DNA of 64,000 bases from Puccinia triticina (lineage: Eukaryota > Basidiomycota > Pucciniomycetes > Pucciniales > Pucciniaceae): NCBI RefSeq assembly GCF_026914185.1, contig NC_070560.1, forward strand, positions 3,773,501 to 3,837,500. The letters are read 5' to 3'. Positions 1 through 13,700 of this stretch are shown here, piece by piece (the stretch's first letter is position 1; each line of letters starts with the position of its first letter). Below the pieces are notes generated by a model. It was not told the origin of the DNA, searched no databases, and saw nothing but the letters and a program-made list of their open reading frames with translations. The translations under genes and the position numbers were made by a program.

Positions 1-1200
1 TAAACAGTGCTTTCATTCTCACCCATCTTTCAATTCAGGAATAACATCAACTCTTGATTAGCCTTACCTTTCTGTAGGTAAAACCACGAACCCAAGTTGA
101 GTTATTCCTTGGATGCCTATTGACACCCTGTGTTGATCTGGATGCGCCTTCATTGAGCAAGCCTCTCAGTCAAGATTACTGATAGAGTGAAACCTTTTAC
201 AGGTCTTACCACAAACCCATTAGGGGGGTTCATGATTGAATTTCATTGAACTTTAGAGCCACATTTAAGGCCTTTGTGAACAGAATTTTGAAATTTTGGG
301 AAAATGCACAGCAGCAGGTGATACTGATCAATTGGAGTAACTAATCAAATTTTTTTTAAAATGTTCATAAACACCTTAAAATGTGTCCCAAAGTTTTGTA
401 AATTTCAATTGTGAACCCCCCTATTGGCCCATCCTTGGCACTTTACACCATCATCTTGCTAGTAACAACCCTCTCAGAAACAGTTAGTCACCTACAGGCT
501 GACACTGAGAAAGGGACAGGGGAAGCCCATGATCCCAATTTCCATAAAAGTGTGGATTCAATATACTTAGATGAATTCAAGGTCCCCAAATCATAATGAC
601 TGTACTTGTTTTGTTCCACAATGAATTCTTTCAGCATACAAGCAAGCTTCAACAAACTCCCACAAAATTCACAGAGTACAATAAAAAGCCTGTATACTGA
701 TTTTTCAAAAAAAAAAAAAATTGAACAGGTTTCTTCCTTCACTTCATATATATATGTATTTGTTTTGAAAAAAGTAAAATGAGGAAGAAGCAAGTCTGGA
801 TGGTTTGTGTTGTAGGTAGACACATTTGATTTCAGCATTGGCCAAGATTCAAAAGCACTATTTAGGTCAAATTACAGCAATAAGTGTCTATTCAAAGATA
901 AATATTACTTTTAATTTGTCCTTTATGTTCTTTTGATGAGAAGCCATGGAAAGTTTGAAATTTTGCGGAAGATGTCATGCTGAAACCGTTATGGTAATTC
1001 CATCAAGCGGTTTCTTCGGATTTGTGTCTGAGCGACTTGAATGAAAAGTGGAATTGTTTGGCTTTCTTTGTGGTTGATTTGGTGCTCTTTGAGAGCTCCC
1101 TGGAAGTCGACCAAGCTTGATACAAAATTCCCAGGTTGATAGAAACCCCATAAAACGCAAAAAGGACTCTAGTTACATGAGAGATTAGATTTCGGCTTGA
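1..1200. other. Gene-free stretch
   Basis: AT-rich sequence with only short ORFs (61-116 codons) that have no recognisable motif and no supported splice partner. I see no gene here. It holds the 3' flank of the minus-strand membrane-protein gene that ends at 1201. Confidence 0.5.
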
Positions 1201-3028
1201 TTAGATCTCATGCGTTTTTCCTTTGAAATGTGTGGTGACTAACAGAAGGATACCAATGAACCGCATTCGGACCTTTCCATCCTTCAAAACGACGTCTGGA
1301 GAGATCACACCCCAAAGTGTCAAGCAAAGTGTCCCCAGAGTGACAATTGTGTAAGAAAGCGAACTGAAAATCAAGGCCCGATCTGCGGTGCATCAAATGT
1401 AACGTTTGGCGTTCAACTATTAAGATCATTTGAGGATGGCAATGAACACGTGACTTACATGAGTTATTCTTGCTAATACTTGTCTGTGATCGCTTCCTGG
1501 GCTGTTTCGAGCGTAGTTGGCCATGTTGAGCAGGGTTAGGAGAGTCGAGATGGACGACAGGATTACCACTGAGCTCTAGCGGCAGGCTGATTTGAAGGGG
1601 TGAGGGCTTATCGCTCGGCGGTTGCGGACTGAAGTAGTTTTCATCGTCCACCTGCTTTTTAAATATTTTGAGCTGAATGATAAAACATGGTACCCAGATC
1701 AAAAAATTGATGATTCCGCCTAGTGACCAGCATGCAAAGCTGATTTGCATACTGCTGGTCAGGTTTAGGGAATCGTGATGCAAGTCGAGCAAGAGTGGGA
1801 AGAGATCAGACACCGAAGAGAAGGTCGGTGTGCTTGTTGGAGGTGGGCTCTGGAAGCATTGCTGGGAGTCCGATGCGAGTATTTTCAAACTTTCCATCCG
1901 GACGAAAATTTCCCGTGCCCTAGCTTGCAATTTGTTCGCGATTGTATTCGCATAAACATCGGAGGTGATGAGAGCAGAGGAAACCAGAAAGGGCAGGCCG
2001 AGCACCAGACAGTTCCATATTCTGGATGACATCTGAATCGTTTTCACGTTTTCTAACCCGAGAGTGCTATTCCTAACCTCAGGTTGGTTGAACAAACTTA
2101 AGGCAGCAATAGCGGCCCCCTGAAGAAAATGGATAAATTTGTCAAACGGTGACTTCGAGTTTCTCTCGTCGATAAATTGATTGGTCTCGTTGCTCACCCA
2201 AACCATACTATATCGGGATTTATCGACCATCAGAATGTGATCACTCAACGCAGATGGAAGGAAAGATGCTCACCAGAAACTTCCTAGCCAGACAGGGTAC
2301 CAAACCATAGTTTGTATGATTAAAGGGTTGGGTAGAACCTAATTGGCATTACGAATTAGCCCACCGAGGTCAGCACATTTTTCCAGTTGAACTGAGGAGT
2401 TTCCAAGAGGAATCCATCCCAACCTTGCCATCCCATAAGTTTATTTCATCTGCAATCCAGTGGATTTGGTTAGTTTCTGACTATGAGCTTGTTGTTTATG
2501 AAGCAGAAAGTTGGCATACAGAGGATGAGAAGTCCGATACCCAGAGCTGAAAAGATCGAAGTCAAAGCAAACATGGAGCCCACTGGAGACAAAAATTCAA
2601 GTGCTCTTGTCATCAGGATTGCTCCCGCATCCAAGAAAATCGGTGATCAAAGCTACTCACCATGTGGGGTGAAGTATGCACCGTCGCGTTTGTGAACACT
2701 TCGTACGAACCACAGCGTACCTTTGCGCCATCTGATAAGTATGCTAGCACAACAAATAAGAATTACCCTGAGGGGAAATAACCAGGCGATTAACGCGTGA
2801 CTACTACCTCTTGGATCTCGAAGAATCGAACGGACAAGCTGAGCTTACTCACCAAATCATTACCACAGCGATAAAGCAAAACATCACCCGCACCGCGAAG
2901 CTGGGCGTGTGCCTTACGATGAACGCGGCAACTCGCGCTTCGATGGAAGGTGCCGTTTGATGTAGGATAATGAATCGACATATGGTATCAAACAATTCTT
3001 CCGGGCTGAAGGACGGGTCGGTAGTCAT
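1201..3028 (-). CDS. Orphan multi-pass membrane protein
   Basis: Hand-spliced gene. The start codon is at 3028. Exons 3028-2853, 2767-2661, 2582-2520, 2207-1459 and 1382-1201 (stop TAA 1203-1201) join in phase through GTGAGT or GTAAGT donors and CAG or TAG acceptors. The part between 2520 and 2274 has more than one possible splicing. Six or seven hydrophobic helices are visible: one across the first splice (FCFIAVVMIW then VILICCASIL), one in exon 3 (MFALTSIFSALGIGLLIL), one near 2300, and others at WNCLVLGLPFLVSSALI, GGIINFLIWVPCFIIQL and, after the last intron, SYTIVTLGTLCLTLWGVI. A hydrophilic loop rich in Pro and Ser separates the last two. The topology recalls a 7TM protein, but no receptor motif is recognisable. 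I do not know the family. It could be one of the rust-specific membrane families (inference). Confidence 0.62.
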
Positions 3029-4515
3029 GGTGAGTTAGCTTGCGCTTGCGTACCATACGTGAACTAATTCACGGGAGAAAAAACTTGATCAGCTGACAGG
3101 CTGCGTTAAGCCTTGCGTCTTCGCATGCTGGTGAGTGAAACAATTAAAAAGTTTGAGGATATGTATCTTAATTCTTTACTGAATTGACTAATCCTAATAG
3201 AGCAGAGCTTCTGTCGTGCAGGCATCCGATGACCCGGTACAGACAGCACTCTTTGGGGTCCTGAACACCCACTAAGGGCCCCGACCACTTCATCCTTAGA
3301 GACGGTTGGGTATAGCCCCTGGTCATATTTTTCGCCTCAATTATCTCTTCAGGGAAAACGTCACGAGTGAACGGCAGTCGCTGGCATGGCATTTTTTTTT
3401 TTCTTTCAAGAGTCGATAAAATGTAAAACTGTACAAATCTCAATCCCCCCGCGACCGCACAATGAAAATCTTCAGCAAACCTTGGGCCTGTAAATGAATC
3501 CGTTGGCTGAAGGTGTATATATGCTGTATCCAGTTCTAGAAGGCTCGGGAGCATTGCTACTCGAAGTGTTCAATGTCGATCCTACATAGGCACCCTGAGT
3601 CCGGATACCGTTTCACTTTGGGAGATGACTTCCATCAGAGACAGGGTTTTAATCTGTAATTCGCGGCCCTGCCCCGCCCTGCTCAATCCTTCGACCTTTG
3701 GTTGCAAGAATTACTTTGGGGGCGCCGGACACGAGAGTAAAGAACGCGTCAAGTTGATTGAATCTTAAAAAAGCTGTCATAGAAACGCGCCTGCCGCCCA
3801 AGAGTGGGTTTCCCTCAAAGCATCTTATCCTACCTTCTAGAGTAGATGACTAGGTATTGCGGGAAACATGCAAGGTATCATTACTGCACGCAGAATCGAT
3901 TTCCTTTGGGAGGCTGAAGTTTCCTTTTCGCGACACCAGGCCACGATTGGCTTCATTCAAAAGAGAAGTGCATCCAATCCATCACTAGAATTCATCGAGT
4001 TAATGAGCTTGAAAGCCTAAAACTGGGATTGCCATTAAGCATTCTGACTCCCTGGTCTATCATAATTGTGTAGCTTATGATGATTTGAATCCACTAGGGC
4101 TGTATCAAAAAGGGCCAAGTGATCATGATGCAAAAGTCTCACCCAAGTGTTGCGCCAAGCGAATTGCGATGCAGCGATGCTCAACTCGTAGCATTCTGTT
4201 CCAACAAACAGCAGTCACCGGGAAACCTCTTTTGATTACCGAGTATAAATAAATGTCTATATCGTTTTGGTCGCATATTTGTGTAGAAGCAGGAGGCATG
4301 CGTATACGTTTGGCTTAAATTTTGTGGATGTGGATTTATATTTGGTGTGGAGCTGAAAAGGAGAGCAGAAGAGGGTGATTGTCAATTTGGTGCTCTCCTG
4401 GGGTTGCTTGCTGATTACGTCATCCCACCCATCATCCTCCACTGCGACTCCGCCTCGCAGGAGAGAACAAAATTTCCTTCACCCTCAAGCACAACAGCTC
4501 TACTCACACTCAACC
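3029..4515. promoter_or_regulatory. Divergent intergenic region
   Basis: This 1.5-kb space lies between two divergent genes, so it must hold both promoters. A TATA-like box (gagTATAAATAaat) lies near 4242-4250, about 265 bp upstream of the FHIP start codon. ORFs here (for example 3168-3554 on the minus strand) show no domain. No further element is recognisable. Confidence 0.35.
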
Positions 4516-7500
4516 ATGTCCATCTTCAAGGCAATCAACAACGTCCTGGGTGTGGGTCCGAAAGCCTCAAGTACCCCTCGAGTCTCATCCCCTTCGACCG
4601 ATCGATCGCCCGACTCTGCCCAATCTCAACTATCCACCTTCCAAAACTCATGGCATATCATCAAGGTCAGGAAATACAGCGCCATTTTATCATTTGGATC
4701 CAGAAAACAAGAAGATGAAGATGAAGAAAATCAGCTGATATCTTCCGCAATTCCCGCTCGGGCCTTGCTTTCTACAGAACTCGCTGTCTTCGCCCAGGCA
4801 GCGCCACCAGCTCCTCGAATCAACCTCTATCAAGGAAAGACTTGAGCTCATGTGGGAGTGTTTGGCGGTCGAGAACAACATCCCGATCACGAACTTGAAC
4901 CCATCACTCTCTCCTGTTGCTTCTCAAACTCCTGAATGTGTTGAATATTGTAAGTACATTTCCTGCTGTATCACTCAGACAAGCCGATACTGAACCTTGG
5001 TTCTCTCTATATTGTAAAGTTCTTGAAAATGACGTACCGGGGAACCTCGTCGCACTGTCTTTGCCCGATCAGCCGATCGGCGTCAAGGGCTTGGTCATCA
5101 AATTCTTCTTATCACTCGTCGTCTTCATGGACGAGAAATTCGTTGTTCACGCCAAAGTCCACAAGCCACTGGTCAGACTCTTGCGCAGCTGTGTCGAGCC
5201 AGAGCTGGGATCAGATGCAGGGGATGATGCCGGTTGGGGCACTGGAGGGTCGAATTATGAAGAGGCTGTCGTAGAGCTGATGTGCCGTGAGAATTATACT
5301 TATCCTCTTGTTTCGTTGAATCTCACTTGAATAGGATGTCTTCTTTTTATTGATTTTTCAGCTTCCGTTTTGGCCTTCCCCCATTTTTCTGAAAAACAGA
5401 TTTATGTGCTCGAATTAAAACATATCCAGAACTTTTGCTTGTCTTTATCCACAATCGCTCTCGCTCCTCGCAGGTGCAACCCGCCGAAGCAGTTCCTGAA
5501 CCGTCGACTGTTCAGCCTATGCCAATAACGACGTCCAGCTCCCAGTCTCCTGTTTCCTCCGGTCTTGCCATCCAACCAATCGCACGCAAATCAGTCCATT
5601 TCTCTCCTGTGCCCCGTCCGCCTTCGTCAATAACGTCAGAGCTCTCAGCCACCGGCAACACGGCCAACAGTCCTACTAGCCCTACTCACACCACCCTCAG
5701 CTCCTCATTCTCATCTTCAAGCCAGCATCTGTACAACGAAGCTAACAGGAAATCGGGCTCCAAGCTGGCTGCAATCGGCAATGCGCTCAAAGGAGACTCA
5801 GACATGCTGATATTCTCCTATCTCTTGCGCTTCCTTCATCGGGAGGGTCGGACCGGGGACCTTGCACGAGCTGGTTTACTGTTCCTGATGGAGTTAGCGA
5901 TGGGCCGATGTTCCCACCTGCCAGGAGACGCCTTCCTCAACTCCCAGCCATCTCAAACAACTGACGATGACCAACCCACTCCCGCTGATACAATCTCCAT
6001 GGCATTTGGTGAATGGGTACTCGACTCCGATTTTGCAGATGTCTTGGGCGCTAGCTTAGGAGCTGCGTATGGCTTGCTCCCAAGCAAACTGGTTATCACT
6101 CCTCGTGACCCAAGTAGTGAGGACTCGACTGGAAGAATGGTCCTGGGGGGTATGGGCATACATTTTTCGGAAGGCTCGGCGGAGAACGCCCAGGCAATTC
6201 AAGAGAAGGAGAGGGAAGAACGACGCCAGAGACTTCTGATAGGCCTGGGGGTCTCGGGATCGGCTGAGTTTAGGACACAGATTGATCTTTTCTTGAAGAT
6301 GATCGAGTTTGCTCAGGACGTGATGAGGAATGTGAGTCCTAGTACGTTGGACCATTACGTATCACCAACCGAGCTACTCTTGGCCTCACAACCACCTAGG
6401 TCGGCTTCCCTTGGTTCCGCTCTTCCACCACGACTCAACCCCACTAGCCATTTACCGGAACCAGTGCGAGATGAATCTGGGCCGAGTCCGTCCGAAATCG
6501 TGGCTTCAGCTGTCTCCTCAACCGTCCTGCTCTCAATTCGGAAATCCTTCCTCTCCGGCATCATCTATCCCTCTCTTCTCGAATGCTCCGAAAATGATGG
6601 CAGCGCGGTGGCTGTGATGAGTTACCTTGAAGCAACCTTGTCACTGTTGGAAACTGACGGCGAACTGAGTGATAGCGTGCTCAGATTTTTAATGGCAGAG
6701 GCTGATGAAGATTTTGAATTAGATGCTGGCCACTGTGTTCGTCATTTTTCTTTTATTTTTGAAGACTTATTTTCAGTTTCTGATCTCTGCTCTCATTTCA
6801 GTCTGTAACCTCCAACCAGACCGAAGTCATGCAACTGGGACCTTCATCCCCGTTCATCAATCCGAACCGACGAAACTCCGGGGCGATCTCGATCATTAAG
6901 GCTGACTTCAACAAAGCCAAGCCCGGACGCCGGGTCCGCAATGAAGAGGATACGTTGATGTCTGACACGGGGATTACCTACTTCAATTCCCTGGGTCGAT
7001 TCACGTTGAAAGACTTGCTAGTAAACAATATCCAATCCACCGACAGCCCAACAGCTACGGCAGCTCTGAAGTTATTACATGTGATCCTAGTCAGGCATGA
7101 TCGATATGCCCTCACCTTATTAGACATTATTCCTGATCCGACTGCGACGGCATTCCCCTTTCCTCACAGCATGGATGTCAACCAGAAAGAGAACGGGGTT
7201 GATTCAGATTCACAGGAGTCCGACCAAGAAGAATTTGTCTATCCTACAGGTGGTGATAAAGTTGATTCAAATGATGAACTGGACGATGGTGATGAAGAGT
7301 TTGAATACCCCGGTAAGAGCGAACATGTCAAGTCGGCTTCCAATGAGGACGAAGAGTTCAAGTATCCAACGCCTACGAAACCCCTCTCAACAAATGCTCT
7401 ATCTTCGTTTACCCCAGGTACCCAGACGCATGCCCAAAGCACGAGTACAGGCCGGTCTCATTGCTTAAAGCCCTCATTTGACTTAGTTAAAAGCATCCAC

Positions 7501-9036
7501 TGTTCGCCATGTCCAACCTACCGAGCTCACCGAGATGAAATCGAGTTTCTATCAAACTTGGTCGAGCTGATTGACCCCTCTAGTATGGTAATGAAAGCCG
7601 ACTCCGTCCCTGGATCTCTCAGTACCGCCTTTCAGCATTATCTGCTAGACGCCGAGGCTGAATTGACCGGAACAGCTACATTCCGTCGTGGATTGTTGTT
7701 CGACTATGTTTCAGCCTCAGTGATTCCAAGCTCCCAACCTGCCGCAGACAAGCGCCGAAGTATGCGCCCGAGTAACTTCACTCCTAATCAACCAACGTCG
7801 AGGTACGAATCAACACTGGACTTCATCGATCATCCAGTAATCCGGCACCGGCTTTCTGCCGAAAACCCTCTCATATCTAGCATCTTAGAATCACTAGCGA
7901 AGTTTTTTGTCCAACCACCGGCTCTGAACTTGATTCTCACGGGATGTGTTGCTACGCTGGCCTCCTGCCCAACAAGATCTTTAGAAGGATGGATGCTGCC
8001 CACTCCTAACCCAGATGATGATGAATCTTTTGACCAATCAATTCTAAGCTCATGCACTCCCCGCAATCCGATAGTTGATTATGACGAAGGAGACGACCGA
8101 TCGATCGACTTTGCTGTGGACGAATACGTCAGCAGTCATCGAAAGTCGAGCTCAAGGAGGACCTTTGAATCCTCTTTTAGCCGGCCCCAGGGCGCAGGTG
8201 GGGCGGATTGTCTGTTGGAAGTCTACCGACAACTTGCTGAGCAAGTGGCGGGCTATCGGAACACGATTACCAACTTTAACAAGTACTTGAAAGAACGTCG
8301 TCAAGGTTTAATCTTTGTTGAGAACCTGGAAGACGCACTGGATACGTTGACAGGAACGATGCCCAAATCCGAAGCTGTTGTCGACAAAGAGCATCGGATG
8401 GTCAGTCCGGCCAGACCATCAGTCCAAAACTCTACTAAGGCGCCCGTCTCGCCGAATGAACCGCCCGCGAAGCCGAAAGATTCTTCGTTTTTTTCCTCCT
8501 TCTTCAAGAGCAGTAACCCTTCTAAGTCGCCCTCGCCGACGGCGTCCAGTCCACGAACACAGGCCGGCAAGCCAATGGATTCCGCTGGGGGACGAGCGCA
8601 TCGGCCGGTGGCCGTGAAGCCGTTCTCGGACCATTATCAGCAAACCGGCTCGATCAAGCTGACCATCGTCCCCGTGAGCACGCCTGGCTCGACCAAGAAG
8701 CTGCAGCGGTCGCTGCTCAAGATCGACTTTTCGGACGAGGAAGAGAGCGACAGTGACTCTGAGAATCCCGGGCCGGACACCCCAACAAAAAAGACCCTCC
8801 ATGGCTCCCATCTGCCCTCCATCAAACTCTCGCAACCCTCCAGAAAACTCAGAACTGAAGACGTTCAGGATCATCCTGCTCAGCGCGATCCCCCTCCTCC
8901 TGAGGATGAGAAAACTGTAATCAGCTTGTCCATGCTCCTGGATAATGTTGTCATCTTGGAGGAGTCCATTAAAGAATTGGGTGCAATCATCAGCGCTAGA
9001 AAGTCTCTGGGTATCGATCCCGTCCGGATTCTTTGA
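4516..9036 (+). CDS. FHIP: FHIP/RAI16-like protein (FTS-Hook interacting)
   Basis: Homolog of the FTS- and Hook-interacting protein. In animals and Aspergillus this joins FTS and Hook to link early endosomes to dynein. Exons 4516-4665, 4778-4949, 5020-5286, 5400-6736 and 6802-9036 join in phase and give about 1386 residues. Family landmarks: the N-terminal FxxSWHII segment; a helical block with CVEYFLENDVP, the DQPIGVKGLVIKFFLSLV stretch and KVHKPLVRLLRSC; RIKTYPELLLVFIHNRS, restored only by splicing exons 3 and 4; GRFTLKDLLVNNIQ near 7.0 kb; and the C-terminal block LSMLLDNVVILEESIKELGA. The central and C-terminal linkers are acidic or Ser/Pro-rich. One of these linkers repeats the pattern EFxYP four times (about 7230-7370). 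The exon 4 donor (TGT|GTTCGT) is weak and least certain. It is a cytoplasmic adaptor, and the gene looks intact. Confidence 0.85.
7225..7375 (+). repeat. Short acidic EFxYP repeat in FHIP
   Basis: Within the FHIP coding sequence the acidic motif (D/E)EEFxYP occurs four times in about 50 residues (EEFVYP, EEFEYP, EEFKYP and a related Asp/Glu-rich spacer unit). It is probably a disordered linear-motif segment. I do not know a binding partner. Confidence 0.5.
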
Positions 9037-10212
9037 CGCTCATAATCTCATCTTGTGCTTTGTTTTTTCTGGATCGTTCCTTCTCTCTCTTTTTCACTGT
9101 ACCTTCGTCCCTCTCACGTCAACATTTTTGTTCGTTTGTTGGTTTGGTCGGTTGCTGCCGCTGAGGCTAATGGACTCTTATGACACGTGCGCATACTAGT
9201 TGGTTTCGACTCTTTTTTACTTTGCATACATTTCTTCACTCAATTATTTGTTGCATTTTGTTGTTTATTAAGAAAAGAAACGCTCAGATTCTACTAGCTC
9301 TTTCTCCATGTTCATGTCCAAACATCCTTCCTTTTCTTTTTCTTGCTGCCCCCCTATCTCCCTTATTTTCCTTGGAGTGACAACGTTCTTTTTGTTCTTG
9401 TTTTCCGGACATTAGAGACTGAAGGATTACATTCACACATAAATCAAAACTAAAATTTCCACTGGTCATTGCAGATTAAATCAATCAATTTTTTACAGGG
9501 CTGAAACAGATTTGTTGTACATGGTTTGGGACAAAGTAGCTATCAGAGCTATGTGCTGTACATATAACGTTTCCAGTTGCCAGTACCTGAAACAGATCCG
9601 TATCATCATGGCTCTCAATTGGTCACAGACAACACTTCAGAGCTGATTCACGGATCTTGGATCATCTTGAGACTTCATGTTGCAGATTCAACATCAGTAT
9701 GAGAAGGTATGAGAGTCGTCGAGTTGACCATGCTGTATTTACCCCATGTTGAATTGAGGAAGCTCCCATTGCACAAATCCTGAGGCCCAGGGAAATTGCA
9801 CACTTGCCCCCCACTTTAGACTTGAACACCCTCTGAAGTATCAACGCAAAGAATTCAGACCGGCTGCACCCAGGGAGCTCCCTACTGATTGTAAGCACTC
9901 CTTTGTTTCTACATCTCCACAGTCATCTCATTTTGCATCACCGCAAACTGGACCTGAGGAATTGGCCTTTTTGAGAAGATTTAATTCAACAGTCATAACT
10001 TACATCTCAAAGTTTATGGTTCTCTTCTGTTCTCTTATCCAGTTTTTTTTCTCTTGCCAAGAGCAGACTGAGTGAGACGCACATAATTTTCGACTCGGCC
10101 AGTAATTCTAATGACAAATCCCTCTGATAACACATCTGGCACGTGTACATTATTTACATGCAACACCTCAATTGTATTTGGCAGATTTTTCAACCTAGTG
10201 CTGTGATAGATC
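9037..10212. other. Gene-free stretch and 5' flank of the disrupted gene
   Basis: AT-rich, pyrimidine-rich 3' flank of FHIP, then the promoter side of the orphan gene whose start codon is at 10213. Small ORFs have no recognisable motif. I see no RNA gene. Confidence 0.4.
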
Positions 10213-10222
10213 ATGGTCTTCC
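10213..10222 (+). pseudogene. First codons of the disrupted orphan gene
   Basis: ATG at 10213-10215 opens a frame that is cut at 10222 by the Copia element. The frame resumes exactly at 15766, after removal of one CTTCC copy, with the same codon phase. This identifies the 10 bp as the separated 5' end of the gene at 15761-16930. Confidence 0.7.
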
Positions 10223-10475
10223 TGTTGTAGCCTGTTACGTAATGTACCATTACGTTACATTCCACACTGTCATGGTAAGTCATACTGTCATGACTTACCA
10301 TAGACATGGGACTTTCCCATGTTTTCCTCGACTTGACAGCGCTCATCCATTGCATACATACTACATATTAGCATGTATATATATAGCCTATGTTTCAGCT
10401 TTTGTTGTATTTTTCTCATTCATCCTGTTTGTTCTCTTCTCTTGAAATACATTCTCCCGCTGTCAGACTCTATTA
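10223..10475 (+). repeat. 5' LTR of the Copia element
   Basis: 253 bp, TGTTGTAG to CTATTA. It contains a TA-rich core (TATATATATAG) that may serve as the promoter. It differs from the 3' LTR at four sites, all transitions. Confidence 0.93.
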
Positions 10476-10745
10476 GGTTATGAGCATTTTATCTCGCAAT
10501 TTTTCATTTACACAGTTATAAAGAGTCTTTATCAGTCTATCCTCCGAGAAAACCTTATTGAAAGTTTACTTTAGAGTTTTTTGTGTTGTGTCGTGTTGAC
10601 AAGTGTGCAGTGAAAGAGTGTAGTGTGAATATTCTTTAGTGTAATTTGTGCCCGTTGTTAGCCTTAGTATATAGTTGTTTCCGCCTTCCTACCTCGATAC
10701 CCCAGAAATTTTTTAGCTCGTCATCCTTCATCTATTCTTTCCGCC

Positions 10746-13700
10746 ATGGCTCCAGTAAACCGATCCCCTAGCTCTATTGCTACTAGATCCACCAACGCTG
10801 CGGCGGCCACTTCCAGCAGCAACGCGGCCGGCAAACGAGTCGCACGTAGTCCACCGCCAACGTCAGACGACGAAATCGACACTGTCAGAGCACCACGGGA
10901 AGAACCGCCGCATCAACCTGCTCCCAGAGTCAATTTACCGGACAACGATGCCCCCCTGCCTCCCGATTTCTCATATGCATTGGACTCCAAGAATAAGGAC
11001 CAGATCATAAAGCACGCACATCATTTGTTCCCCGAGTCTAAGAAGCTTCTACCGTCCGGCTCGAACTTCCGAACCTGGCTGATGAAGATGGAGGAACTGG
11101 CTGATTTCCCCCTTGACTATCATAATTTTTACTTTGAGGATTTCTCTCGTCACCCGGTCGACCACATCGCCCGAGTGATCTTTTGCATTGCCCTATCTGA
11201 CGAAATTAAGGAGGACATCAACCATTGGGATTCCTGCTACGCAATTATGATCTCCATTCGGCGGTGTTTCACCACATTTAGCCGTGCAGCCCAAATCAAT
11301 CGATGGGCAGCTCTGAAGTCTATCAAATGTGACCAAGGGGTCCCTGCCACGACGATTTTGGCTACCTATTGACGTTGTTTGTTGGATCTCAAAGAATCGG
11401 GTGCTTCCTTGACCCAGGACTCGATTTTCGGGATGATGCTTCAAGATTCAATCGCTCAGGGTTCAGCCTTGCGGCAAGAATTTGACTATTGAGTCGACCA
11501 AGAGCTAGCAGCACGGCGGCAAATCCCGCTCCTATTTGTCGAAATGATTGACTTGTTAAACGATTGTCAAGAGAAGGTCCGCGGTCGGGAAGCAGCCCAT
11601 TGCGGTTCGGTGCCACCTTCTATTTTTCAAGCCAAACCTCAGCCCACGCCGGTCCGGGGGAATTCCATTGAAAGTCACCCAGACAACGTGTACACATTGG
11701 CCGCTTGCCCTACAAAGTTCAAGAACTCTCCCTCTCAAACCAGACATTGTTTCCGTTGTGGATCCAGCGCGCATTTAATCAGTAACTGCCCTGTCCCCCC
11801 GGAAACTGCCCAAAAGAGCTCGCCGGCCAATCACCCAACTCAGAACCGTCTGCAAACCCCTCAATACCAGGCTTACTACCCGATCCTTGCTCCACCGGTC
11901 CCGGGTTATGGCTTCCAGCAATTCTATCAACCAATCGTACACACAGGTAACAGTCCAGCAAATACCGGTCGACCTGCCGATAATTATCAACCGGTCTACC
12001 CGCAAAGTCACCAACCACGACCCGCGGCGCGCGAAGCATTGGCTGAGGTTCCACCGGATGGCCCGCAAATGTTTGTTATGCAGCCGACACCCCAAATGTT
12101 TATGCCCCAGGAGGCTCCTCCAATGTTCGGCATACATCCCGCACCACAGATGATGTATACAATGCCTCAGGGCACACCTTCGACAACCAACTTGCAACCA
12201 TCGGCTCAGATGTTTGAGATGGATTGAGATGTTGGTTTGACCAAACCTTCTTTCGGAGCTTTGTCCTTCTCCGCCGCATCTCCTGCTCCTTATGCAGATT
12301 TGCCGGCTATTTTCGATACCGGCGCTACTCATCACCTGACTGGTGACAGGTTAGCCCTGACCAACTTCACTCCGCTAAGTAAACCCATACCGCTTTGGGT
12401 AGCCACTAATGGCCCTCCCCGTTTCATTACAGCAAAGGGAACGCTGACTTTTCCGGGGTCAACTTCAACCCCTACACTGATCAATGATGTATTGTTCTGC
12501 CCTGAGGCGGCGCACACGCTCATCTCCCCGGCAGCATTGCGACTCGCTGGCTTTTCCCTTTCCTTCCAAGCTGATTCTTTCTTCATATCTCACGGACGAC
12601 ACTTCTGGACACGGTCGTCTCTCAATCCGGTTTCCAGGAAATGGGAGCTCCCCTCACCTATTCACTTGTTTACTTGTTCTTCTGGTCGTCCATTGATGTC
12701 TCATCCTGTTGTTACCCGGTCCTTTCCTGCTGCTCCTCTTGTTCCTCCTGTCTCAACATACAATGTTGGTGCTGTCCCACCCGTTTTGTCTCCATCATCC
12801 ACTCCTCAGCCCACTGTTTCTCCACGTTGTTATCCTACCGTTTCACATGTACCGCCAGTTGATGTATCAACAGTGATTGTAAATAAGGAATACATTCCTT
12901 TTGAGTACTCTGTCCCCGTCGCAACCAATCGACCGTTTGAAATGCCTCACCTCACCGCCGATGAGGCATTGCTGCTCCATGTCCACAGACGTTTTGGACA
13001 CGTTAGCCTTTGCACCATACGCCGTATAATGTCTCTAGGCGTGGCGTTAGGTCTACCCAAGACGCTACCTAGAGGGGAAATTCAATGCCCTTCTTGCGTG
13101 ATTTCCAAGAGTGTGAACCGGAATACCCTGACGTCGGATCGTCGGGATTTCCAGCCTGTGGACGCCTGGAATGTTGATCTAGTTGGACCTTTTGAACTTG
13201 CCGCTCTCAGGGGTGGACTTTATGTGTTAACTATTCGGGATATCGGCTCCGGATACGCTGAGGCTAAGGTATTAGTAAAAAAAAGTGAGGCGTGTACGGT
13301 CCTCCAAGACACTATTTTAAAACTAGAACGCCGTACTGGCCGTTGTCTGAAGATCCTATGTTCCGATAATGGGGGTGAATTTAACAGCAAGATACTTGGT
13401 GACTTCCTTACAAAAAAGGGTATTACCACTGAGCGTTCTGTTGCTTATCACCATTATCAGAACAGCACTATCGAACGTTTTGATTGCACACTTCAAGACA
13501 TGGGTCGTACCATCCTATTGGACAGCACCCTTCCGAAAGAATTCTGGGGCCTCACTTTTGTATGGGCCTGTTACACTCTTAATCACATTCCCAACGCGGC
13601 GAGTGGCGATGTAACCCCTTTTGAACGTTTATTTGGGATCAAGCCAAACGTGGACCGTCTTTGACCTTTTGGCTCGTTGGCTTTTGTACATGTACCCGCC

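Noticed and set aside
411..838. Short ORFs near the left edge
   Set aside because: They are 61-116 codons, AT-rich, without motif, and contain poly-A and TA runs typical of non-coding DNA.
3168..3554. 128-codon minus-strand ORF upstream of the membrane-protein gene
   Set aside because: No domain, no signal peptide, no splice partner, and it lies in a promoter region.
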